A stretch of DNA of 64,000 nt from Janthinobacterium sp. TND4EL3 (GTDB lineage: Bacteria; Pseudomonadota; Gammaproteobacteria; Burkholderiales; Burkholderiaceae_D): the NCBI RefSeq assembly GCF_900156175.1, contig NZ_FTMV01000015.1, positions 77,382 through 141,381 of the forward strand. Direction: 5' to 3'. Shown piece after piece: positions 36,201 to 42,950 of the stretch (its first letter is position 1; the number at the start of each line of letters is the position of its first letter). The position numbers and the translations under genes are program-made. The notes beneath the pieces were generated by a model. The model saw only the letters and a list, made by a program, of their open reading frames with translations. It was not told the DNA's origin and searched no databases.

Positions 36201-36411
36201 GCACCAGCAGTAAAAGCAGTGCGAACACGGGGACCAGGCTGATGCGGTAAAGGCGGCTGGCAAAGCGTTGCAGGGGTCTCGTTATCGATATCACGGGCGC
36301 TTGCAGGCAAGAATCATTGAAAAGGGGCGGAAGGGGCGGCGTGGCGCGCATGATAGCCGAAATATGCCGACCTGCGCGCTGCCAGCGTTTGCCGCCCCGG
36401 CGTCTGTTCAT
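33274..36411 (-). CDS. Membrane sensor diguanylate cyclase (Cache-PAS4-GGDEF)
   Basis: About 1045 residues. A first membrane span (VPVFALLLLLVLWGAVIYQI) and a second (about residue 325-350) enclose a periplasmic Cache-like sensor domain. Four successive PAS domains follow in the cytoplasm (about 365-860), then GGDEF (about 870-1040). RATDIIARLGGDEF shows both the intact active site and the RxxD inhibitory site five residues before it, so it should make cyclic di-GMP with product inhibition. No EAL domain. The start is uncertain: 36411 is the first ATG and 36351 a later one; neither has a good ribosome site. Confidence 0.92.
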   Translation of the reverse strand: MNRRRGGKRWQRAGRHISAIMRATPPLPPLFNDSCLQAPVISITRPLQRFASRLYRISLVPVFALLLLLVLWGAVIYQIGQEQAGAVRDAVAGSQTLARTLADHTSFILRQTDHATQLFKLKYEESGGSLRLNEFTRRQGLLDSVLPSKLELPIALVDAQGNITDSANAYFPEKLARQAFFRTLAANPADTALVDTPMLDADSKRWTIRMARRLNDAQGRFAGAIIIHVDPTYFVDDYDRLNLDEHDALMLVARDSGLTVGRIGEQLLISDRIDFRMPGAPLHAPDELEIEPPVDATSRIYSYRELPRYPLLAVVGVSRATALARFEQRRLAYLGALIAASVLIAGFTALLANQSARLRRSIRQAKETQALLRAAHQGSLDAVLLLKAWRAAPGKPVEDFIFADINERAADMLGKPRSELLGQRVLPRVPLLRGERFFKRFVLVMETGQPLEDEFELKLASGGTRWLRHQVVPITDGVAVTSRDISARKHDELALQDNRSFLQSLIDHLPVLVYVKSARPENFGQMEVWNKAAEDITGYLAGDVIGKTDCQAFPPDFGLHDADDDRAILAERGVIDHTEKPLRLFDGSQRYLRSVSVPVFDERQQVEHILCIAEDISQRRQQELELRQKQAELAAVNDASPLGLVRLDRQRRCTYVNRTFEAITGLPRAAALGAGWTSALHPDDYPRMHVALEQLTRSHAPFQSTLRCLHRDGKLVWVSVKIAPILVDGQVEGYVGSLDDITTLRESEVALLESEARLRTIADTLPAMIAYIDADQIYRFLNIAYEREFGLAGTQVLGKSVLDTVGAARYGTVAPYIRRVLDGETLSFEEEDEKEGIERCMEVIYIPQIGEDRLQVVGFHVMRQDITVQKREKQRLLKLAQVDALTGLSNRAGFQQKLSDAMHASRRQQHLMAVMYMDIDRFKPVNDTHGHGTGDALLRAFAQRLTQTMRATDIIARLGGDEFTIIMEQISRPDDAAVLAEKIVAAMQQPFELDGITVRISASIGLAFYRDEDISPAVLLQRADVLLYQAKQDGRNTYRAGVLTT

Positions 36412-36578
36412 CGTCTGTCGCTGGTCTTATTTTGCGTTAAATCAAGCACTTGTGGCGCCGCGCACGCTAAAAAAATCGCGCGGGCGGCGACACGGGCCTG
36501 GGCCGTGGCAGAAAAAGTACAATTTCACCCGCATCCTCATTAAAATGGCTGCTTCTTCCTCCCATATCGAAAGTTGTC

Positions 36579-36950
36579 ATGCAGAGTAAAAAGCCCGACG
36601 CGGCACGGCTGGACAAGATCGTGGCCGAAGCGCGCCGCGCCGCCGACCAGCGCGAGAGCGGCTACCGCGAACGCTCGCTGAAGATGTATCCGTGGGTGTG
36701 CGGCCGCTGCATGCGTGAATTTACGCGTGCCAACGTGCAGCAGCTGACGGTGCACCACCGCGACCACAACCACGACAACAATCCTCCCGACGGCAGCAAC
36801 TGGGAGCTGCTGTGCCTGTATTGCCATGACAATGAGCACTCGCGCTACCTGGAGGCGGACCGTGGCGCCGGCCTGCTGTCGGCCGAGGTGGCGCCCGCCA
36901 CGCACAATCCGTTTGCCGCGCTGGCAGGCCTGATCAAGAAGAAGGACTGA
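36579..36950 (+). CDS. yajD: HNH nuclease YajD
   Basis: A 123-residue HNH-family protein: CGRC, then HHRDHNHDNNPPDGSNW with the catalytic histidines, and LLCLYCHDNEHSRY. Function in the cell is poorly known. It lies 20 bases before the response-regulator gene and may share its transcript. Confidence 0.92.
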   Translation: MQSKKPDAARLDKIVAEARRAADQRESGYRERSLKMYPWVCGRCMREFTRANVQQLTVHHRDHNHDNNPPDGSNWELLCLYCHDNEHSRYLEADRGAGLLSAEVAPATHNPFAALAGLIKKKD

Positions 36951-36970
36951 GCGGCCCGCGCCGCTTTCCC

Positions 36971-37639
36971 ATGCGCATCCTGCTGACCGAAGACGACCCG
37001 CAACTGGGGCGCGCCACGCAGATCGGCCTGGAACAGGGCGGTTACGCCGTCGACTGGGTCACGAGCGCCGAACAGGCGCACACGGCCGTGCACCTGCACG
37101 ACTATGGCTGCATCCTGCTCGACCTGGGATTGCCGGGGCAGGACGGCATGCAGGCGTTAGGCGTGCTGCGCGACAACGGCTACAGCGGCGCCGTGCTGAT
37201 CGTCACGGCGCGCGACAAGGTGGGCGAGCGCATCGCCGGCCTGGACGCGGGCGCCGACGACTTTATCGTCAAGCCGTTCGACCTCGACGAGCTGGCCGCG
37301 CGCATCCGCAGCGCCTGCCGCCGCGCCGCCGGCCGCCTGCGCGAACATCTCGTGCATGGCGACCTGGTGCTCGATATCGCCGACCGGCACGTGACGCAAG
37401 GGGGCGTGCCCGTGACCCTGACCGTCAAGGAGTTCCGCATCCTGCAATTGCTGCTGGAACATGGCGGCCGCGTGCTGAGCCGCGAACAGCTGGAAAAAAA
37501 CCTGTACAGCTGGGGTGGCGAAGTGGAAAGCAATGCCGTGCAGGTGCACATCCACCACCTGCGCAAGAAGCTGGGGCGGGACTTGATACGCACGGTGCAT
37601 GCGATCGGTTACTGCATTGATAAAGCGCAAACGGCTTGA
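36971..37639 (+). CDS. OmpR-family response regulator (QseB/PmrA/PfeR-like)
   Basis: A 222-residue regulator: receiver domain with EDD acidic pocket, phospho-acceptor Asp in ILLDLGLPGQDG, conserved Thr (IVTARD) and Lys (FIVKPFDLDE), and a winged-helix DNA-binding domain ending RTVHAIGYCID. Its cognate kinase would be expected immediately downstream; instead there is a convergent TonB receptor, and beyond it a kinase remnant on the same strand (39936-40495). The regulator itself looks intact. Confidence 0.93.
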   Translation: MRILLTEDDPQLGRATQIGLEQGGYAVDWVTSAEQAHTAVHLHDYGCILLDLGLPGQDGMQALGVLRDNGYSGAVLIVTARDKVGERIAGLDAGADDFIVKPFDLDELAARIRSACRRAAGRLREHLVHGDLVLDIADRHVTQGGVPVTLTVKEFRILQLLLEHGGRVLSREQLEKNLYSWGGEVESNAVQVHIHHLRKKLGRDLIRTVHAIGYCIDKAQTA

Positions 37640-37645
37640 CGAAAA

Positions 37646-37671
37646 AACGGGCCGCCCTGCGGCAGCCCGTT
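37646..37671. terminator. Bidirectional terminator between response regulator and TonB receptor
   Basis: AACGGGC pairs with GCCCGTT over a GC-rich 12-base loop, with an A-run on the left that gives a T-run for the minus-strand receptor gene. Confidence 0.75.
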
Positions 37672-37701
37672 CGATGTTGACGCGGATGGCGCCTTACCTC
37701 A

Positions 37702-39846
37702 TCAGAAATCGACGGTGGCCGACAGCCACAGACGGCGTCCGTCCAGGCTGTTGACGTAGCGGTTGGCATAGTCCAAGGCCGGTGCGCGGTACGCCTGGTA
37801 GTCGATGAAGTCCTTGTTGAGCAGGTTGTACACGGCCGCGTTCAGGGTCACGCGCTTGTTCAACTGATAACTGCTGCCCAGGTGCAGCATGGTGTAGCCC
37901 TTGTAGTCGCCCAGCGCGGCCTTGGCGGCGCGCGTGGAAGCCGACGTGCCCGGATCGCGGAAACGCTCGCTGCGGTACTCGGCGCGCAGCCAGCCGTTCC
38001 AATCGCGCGAGATATCCCAGCTCAAACGGGCGTTGACGGCGTGCTTGGGCGTGTCGCTCAGCGGTTTGCCCGCATTGCTGCCGCTCTTCTGTTCGCTTTC
38101 CGTGTAGGTGTAGTTGGCGCTGGCCGACAAGGTCTTGCCCAGCGGGAAGCGCGTGTTCAGCTCGACGCCGCGTGTGACGGCCTCATCCACGTTGACGGAC
38201 TGGCCGAACGCATCGACGTTGGGCCAGTTGCCGAAGCTGACGCAGCCGGGACGGTTGGGCGAAGGACGGTAGCTGCAATTGACGAGGCCCGTACCCGTCG
38301 TGATCTTGTCCTTGAAGGTATTGTTGAACACGGTGCCGCTGGCCGTCCAGCCGGCCAGGTTGTCGAAGTAGGCGCCGATTTCCGCCGTCGTGCTCGTTTC
38401 CGGCTTCAGGTTCGGGCTGCCGACGAGGGGAATCGTGCCCTGGCCGCCGAAACCGTTGATGCCTGGCGACAGTTGTTCCACGCGGGGCGTCTTGTAGCCC
38501 TTGCTGACGCCGCCCTTGACGGTCCAGCTCGTCGAGGCGTTCCACACGGCATAGGCGCGGGGGCTGGTCTGGCCGCCAAAGATGCTGTGATCGTCATAGC
38601 GGGCGCCGAAGGTCAGCGCGAGATGCTCCAGTACCTGCCATTCGTCTTCCGCGAACAGGGCTTTTTGCGTGAATTCGAATGTCTTCGGCGCCACGCCATC
38701 CGTCATTTCCGCTTTCCACCATTGCGCGCCGACGGTAGCCATGTGCTTGCCCAAAGGCATGACCAATTTGGTGTCGAAGACCTGGCTTTCCACTTCCAGC
38801 GTGCGCGCGCTGCCGGCCACGGCGCCCGGCGTGCCCGGAGGAATCGTGCGGCCCAGGGTTTCCGTCTTGTTCACCATGTAGCTGCTGTCGAGCGTGCCAA
38901 AGCCGAAGCGGCCCGTGTGCGACAGGGTCCACTGGTCGCGCTTGTATTTCTGTTCTGGCCCGTAGCCGCCCTGCACGGTCTTGGTGCCGAGCTGGCCGCG
39001 CGAATTGTCGTAGGTCTGGCGGCCCGCGTCGGCGTCGAGGATGACGGTGTGGTAGCGGTTCGGCGTCAACGCCAGGCGCGCGCCGAAGTTGTCGATATCC
39101 GCACGCACGGGGTTGGCGCCCATTCTGGTGGCGACTTCCGCGCCGGCCACGTCGTTGTAGCGGATGTCGGCCGCGTCGCGTCGCTGCTTGCTGCCGCGCA
39201 GGGACAGGCCCAGCAGGTCGGTGGCGATGGGGCCGCTCAGGTAGAAGCGGCCGCTTTTCACGTCGCCGAAAGCGGATTCTTCCTGCAAGGTGTAGTCGGC
39301 CGAGACGGAGCCCATCCACTGCTTGCCCACCTTGCGCGTGATGATGTTGATCACGCCGCCCATGGCGTCCGAGCCGTACAGGGTCGACATGGGGCCGCGG
39401 ATGATCTCGATGCGCTCGATGGCGGCCAGCGGCGGCATGAAGCTCGTCTGCGTGCCGCCGAAGCCGTTCGGCGTGACGTTGCCGGCCGCGTTCTGGCGCC
39501 GTCCGTCGATCAGCACCAGGGTGTAGTCGCTGGGCATGCCGCGGATGCTGATGTTCATGCCGCCCGTCTTGTCGCCCGCCGCGCCCACGTCGATGCCTTC
39601 CACGCTTTCCAGCGCCTGCGTCAGGTTGCCGAAGCGCTCCTTCGACAGTTCCTCGCGCGTCAGCACCGTGATCGACGCGGGCGCCTGCTTGATATCCTGC
39701 TCGAAGCCGGACGCGGACACGACCACTTCCGGCATGCTGGCCGGCGTGCCCGTCTGGGCGTGAGCCGGCAGGCAGGACAGGGCGGCCACGGCCAGGGCCA
39801 GGGTGGTGGGACGCGGCAGGCGCGCGCGGCGGGTGCTGTTGGACAT
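37702..39846 (-). CDS. TonB-dependent catecholate siderophore receptor (FepA/IrgA/PfeA class)
   Basis: A 714-residue outer-membrane receptor: signal peptide ending SCLPAHAQ, plug domain (KQAPASITVLTREELSKERF, ISIRGMPSDYTLVLIDGRRQ, IERIEIIRGPMSTLYGSDAM), and a barrel ending in phenylalanine (SATVDF). The wording matches the IrgA/PfeA enterobactin-receptor group. No STN domain, so regulation would be by Fur and possibly the adjacent two-component system. The ATG at 39846 has AGGAG; the longer frame crosses the regulatory region. Confidence 0.9.
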   Translation of the reverse strand: MSNSTRRARLPRPTTLALAVAALSCLPAHAQTGTPASMPEVVVSASGFEQDIKQAPASITVLTREELSKERFGNLTQALESVEGIDVGAAGDKTGGMNISIRGMPSDYTLVLIDGRRQNAAGNVTPNGFGGTQTSFMPPLAAIERIEIIRGPMSTLYGSDAMGGVINIITRKVGKQWMGSVSADYTLQEESAFGDVKSGRFYLSGPIATDLLGLSLRGSKQRRDAADIRYNDVAGAEVATRMGANPVRADIDNFGARLALTPNRYHTVILDADAGRQTYDNSRGQLGTKTVQGGYGPEQKYKRDQWTLSHTGRFGFGTLDSSYMVNKTETLGRTIPPGTPGAVAGSARTLEVESQVFDTKLVMPLGKHMATVGAQWWKAEMTDGVAPKTFEFTQKALFAEDEWQVLEHLALTFGARYDDHSIFGGQTSPRAYAVWNASTSWTVKGGVSKGYKTPRVEQLSPGINGFGGQGTIPLVGSPNLKPETSTTAEIGAYFDNLAGWTASGTVFNNTFKDKITTGTGLVNCSYRPSPNRPGCVSFGNWPNVDAFGQSVNVDEAVTRGVELNTRFPLGKTLSASANYTYTESEQKSGSNAGKPLSDTPKHAVNARLSWDISRDWNGWLRAEYRSERFRDPGTSASTRAAKAALGDYKGYTMLHLGSSYQLNKRVTLNAAVYNLLNKDFIDYQAYRAPALDYANRYVNSLDGRRLWLSATVDF

Positions 39847-39909
39847 GCAAACTCCTGAAGGTGAATTCATTATTGGTCTGTATTTGTGGGGAATGGGAAT
39901 CATGAAAGC

Positions 39910-39928
39910 AATAAGAATCATTTACAAT
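39910..39928. promoter_or_regulatory. Fur-box-like site between receptor and kinase remnant
   Basis: AATAAGAATCATTTACAAT resembles the 19-bp Fur consensus (AATgAgAATcATT core) and lies 64 bases upstream of the receptor start. Confidence 0.55.
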
Positions 39929-39935
39929 TGCGGAC

Positions 39936-40495
39936 ATGGCTCGCCAAAAAATATTTCGCTCCGGATCATGCGCAGAAGTTCTTAAGAGATTCTTAACAGC
40001 CGGCGGCAGCGTGCCAAGCTGGTCGCTGCGGCGCACCTTGCTGACGGTGTTGCTGGGCCTGACCTTGGCCCTGTGGGCGGGCGGCGCCGCCATCGTGTAT
40101 GTCGAGGCGCGCCGCGAAAGCCAGGAATTGTTCGACCCGTCGCTGACCGAGACGGGCCATCTGCTGCTGTCGCTGGTGGAAAAGGACGTGCGCGAACACG
40201 GCTTGACGGGGCCCATCGACCTGCCCCTGCGCGGCCAGCGCAATCCCCACCGATACCCGCTGTTCACGGGCGCAGCTACCTGCGCGTGGCCGATACGGGG
40301 CCGGGCATCGCGCAAGACATGCATGAGCGCGTGTTCGAGCGCTTCGTGCGCCCGGGCGGCGCACAGCATCCCGGCAGCAGGCTGGGCCTGTCCATCGTGC
40401 GCCGCATCGCCGAGCGGCATGGCGCGCAGATCATGCTTGGCGCCGGCTTGCAGGGCCGTGGACTGGCCGTGACGCTGGTGTTTCCCGCCGCGTAG
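39936..40495 (+). pseudogene. Sensor histidine kinase remnant, core deleted (QseC/PfeS-like)
   Basis: The first frame encodes a kinase N-terminus: basic tail, membrane span (TVLLGLTLALWAGGAAIVYV), then ESQELFDPSLTETGHLLLSL as in QseC-type periplasmic domains, up to about 40265. From there a different frame supplies the end of an ATPase domain: YLRVADTGPGIAQDMHERVF, GLSIVRRIAERHGAQI and LAVTLVFPA. The rest of the sensor, the second span, the phospho-acceptor His box and the N box are gone, and the junction is out of frame. About 560 bases remain of an expected 1300-1400. It cannot phosphorylate the response regulator at 36971-37639. Confidence 0.85.
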
Positions 40496-40568
40496 CGTGG
40501 CTGCCGGCCGGACGATCCGATAGCGAGAAAACGCACAAGGCGCGTCCGGAATGCGGTATCTTTCTGTT

Positions 40569-41852
40569 ATGCACAGTCTCGACCTATCCACGCCTCCCGA
40601 CCACCCCCCGCTATCGCTGGCCGCCGCGCGCGCCCTGCACCTGGCCGCCCAGGGCCTGCTGCAGGCGCGGCGTAAAAAAGCCGTGAAGGCCGACGTGCTG
40701 GCCGCCATCCGCCAGATGGGCGTGCTGCAGATCGACACCATCCACGTGGTGGCGCGCAGCCCGTATCTGGTGCTGTGGAGCCGGCTGGGCGATTATCCGC
40801 AGCCGTGGCTCGAACAATTGCTGGCCGAGGGCGCGCTGTTCGAATACTGGGCGCATGAAGCGTGCTTCGTGCCCATCGAAGACTATGGCTTGTACCGCCA
40901 CCGCATGCTCGATCCGGCCGCCATGGGCTGGAAATACTCGGTCAAATGGATGGCCGAGCAGGGCGAGGCCGTCGCGTCGGTGCTCGACCACATCCGCGCC
41001 AACGGCGCCGCCCGTTCGGCCGATTTTGAACGCACGGATGGCCAGGCGGGCGGCTGGTGGAGCTGGAAGCCGGAAAAGCGCTCGCTGGAAGTGCTGTTTA
41101 CGTCGGGCGTGCTGATGATCGCCAAGCGGCATCAGTTCCAGCGCTATTACGACCTGGCCGAACGGGTGCTGCCGGGCTGGCACGATGGCTTGCTGCCGCC
41201 CGAGGACGAGGTGCGCCGCCGCCTGCTGCTGGCCAGCGTGAAGGCGCTGGGCCTGGCGCGCGCCGGCTGGATCAGCGATTATTTTCGCACCAAGCAGTCA
41301 CGCGCCAGCCTGGCGCACGATCTGCAGGCGCTGGTGGACGCGGGCGCGCTGCTGCGCTGCGCGGTGGACGGCTGGACGGACGCCGTCTACGTGCATGCGG
41401 AGCATGGGGAGTTGCTGCGCGCGGCGGCCGACGGCAAGCTGGCGCCCACCCTGACGACCATCCTGTCGCCGTTCGACCCCGTCGTCTGGGACCGGCGCCG
41501 CGCGCTGGAACTGTTCGGTTTTGACTACCGGCTCGAATGCTATACGCCCGCTGAAAAACGCCGCTATGGCTACTTCACCTTACCGATCCTGCGCCGCGGC
41601 GCGCTCGTGGGACGGCTGGATGCCAAGGCGCACCGCGCACAGGGCCGCTTCGAAATCAAGTCGCTGGTGCTGGAAGAGGGCGTGCGCCTCAGCCCCCGCC
41701 TGGTGCAGGACGTGGCCGGCGCCGTGCGGCGCCTGGCGCTCTGGCATGCGTGTCCGCAGATTGATATTGCGCAAGCGCAGCCGGCAGTCTTCGGTGCGCA
41801 GCTGGCCGCTGCCCTGCACGATGGCGGCGCTGCCGCAAGGCGGGCCGCATGA
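40569..41852 (+). CDS. ycaQ: YcaQ-family DNA glycosylase (crosslink repair)
   Basis: A 427-residue winged-helix protein closely matching E. coli YcaQ, which unhooks DNA interstrand crosslinks. The catalytic QxD motif is present in LQIDTIHVVARSPYLVLWSR, and LFEYWAHEACFVP, LSPFDPVVWDRRRALELFGF, and RLDAKAHR follow as in the family. The start at 40569 aligns with the family; an ATG at 40551 is in frame. Its stop overlaps the next gene (ATGA). Confidence 0.92.
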   Translation: MHSLDLSTPPDHPPLSLAAARALHLAAQGLLQARRKKAVKADVLAAIRQMGVLQIDTIHVVARSPYLVLWSRLGDYPQPWLEQLLAEGALFEYWAHEACFVPIEDYGLYRHRMLDPAAMGWKYSVKWMAEQGEAVASVLDHIRANGAARSADFERTDGQAGGWWSWKPEKRSLEVLFTSGVLMIAKRHQFQRYYDLAERVLPGWHDGLLPPEDEVRRRLLLASVKALGLARAGWISDYFRTKQSRASLAHDLQALVDAGALLRCAVDGWTDAVYVHAEHGELLRAAADGKLAPTLTTILSPFDPVVWDRRRALELFGFDYRLECYTPAEKRRYGYFTLPILRRGALVGRLDAKAHRAQGRFEIKSLVLEEGVRLSPRLVQDVAGAVRRLALWHACPQIDIAQAQPAVFGAQLAAALHDGGAAARRAA

Positions 41853-42841
41853 TGCTGCCACCGGCACCGCCCGCGCTGCTTGACGCCGATGGCGTCCCCT
41901 GTTTTGGCCGCTACACGGGGCAATTGAACGCCTTCGACTGGGCCGCGCTGGCGCCGCCGCACGCGCGCGGCGCCCTGTGGCGTTTGTTCCACCACAAGCG
42001 CTGGCATTACGTGGCCCTGTCGACACCGGCCGTGTTCTGCGGCGTGGCCATCGTCGACCTGGGCTGGACCAGCACGGCCTTCGCCTACGCCTTCGACCGC
42101 CACAAGGGCAAGATCGTGGCCAGCTTTTCGCAGGATGGCATTCCCGGCCTGTGCGCCACGGTGGCGCCGCATGCGGGCGCCTCCAGCCGTTTCCGCTTCC
42201 TCTCGCACGTGATCTCCATCGAGGCGCAGCCGCAGCAGCGCTACCGTTTGCGGCTCGATTGCGGCCATTTCGGCATCGACGCGGAATGCGGCCCGCCCGT
42301 GTCGCCCACCCTGCTGGCCGTCGGGCCCGTGGCCGAGGGCGGCAGCGTGCATGCGACGCAAAAATCGGGCGGCCTGCCCTTGTGGGGCAGCGTGCGCTGC
42401 GGCGCCGTCGGCTACAGCCTGGACGACGGCGTGGCCAGCTTCGATTATTCCAATGGCCTGCTGGCGCGCGAGACGGAATGGCGCTGGGCCTCGGCGCACA
42501 GCCTGGACCTCGGTTTCAACCTGCAGGCCGGCTATTTCGGCGCGCATGAAAACGCGCTGTGGCTCGATGGCCAGCTGTATCAGCTGGGGCGCGCGCATTT
42601 CGACTTCAATCCCGACAACCCGCTGGCGCCGTGGCATGTATGGACGGACGACGATCTGCTCGACCTGCACTTCAGGCCGGAAGGGGCGCGGCGCGAGGAC
42701 AAGAACCTGTGGATCGCCGCCAGCCGCTACATCCAGCCCATCGGCACCTTCAGCGGCTGGGTGCGCGCCAGCGCGGACTCGCCCAAGCGCATCGTGGCGC
42801 AGCTGGCGGGCGTGACGGAAAGCCACCGCTCGCGCTGGTAG
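41849..42841 (+). CDS. DUF2804 family protein
   Basis: A 330-residue protein of a conserved family of unknown function. It begins LLDADGVPCFGRYTGQLNAF and carries RWHYVALSTPAVFCGVAIVD and FDYSNGLLARETEWRWAS, all typical of the family's lipocalin-like beta fold. Its ATG overlaps the ycaQ stop, so translation is coupled; whether it takes part in DNA repair is unknown. Confidence 0.85.
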   Translation: MMLPPAPPALLDADGVPCFGRYTGQLNAFDWAALAPPHARGALWRLFHHKRWHYVALSTPAVFCGVAIVDLGWTSTAFAYAFDRHKGKIVASFSQDGIPGLCATVAPHAGASSRFRFLSHVISIEAQPQQRYRLRLDCGHFGIDAECGPPVSPTLLAVGPVAEGGSVHATQKSGGLPLWGSVRCGAVGYSLDDGVASFDYSNGLLARETEWRWASAHSLDLGFNLQAGYFGAHENALWLDGQLYQLGRAHFDFNPDNPLAPWHVWTDDDLLDLHFRPEGARREDKNLWIAASRYIQPIGTFSGWVRASADSPKRIVAQLAGVTESHRSRW

Positions 42842-42950
42842 GCGCGTGGTTTTTTCGTGAAACGCTTCACAAAGTCAAATTTTTTTGGCAACGCATCCTA
42901 TACACTGGGGGAGTACCTTTAGCCACTCCGGCAAACCATGAGGCCAGAAC

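Noticed and set aside
33619-36213. Long plus-strand open frame opposite the diguanylate cyclase
   Set aside because: Antisense shadow with no recognisable domains; the opposite strand carries PAS and GGDEF motifs.
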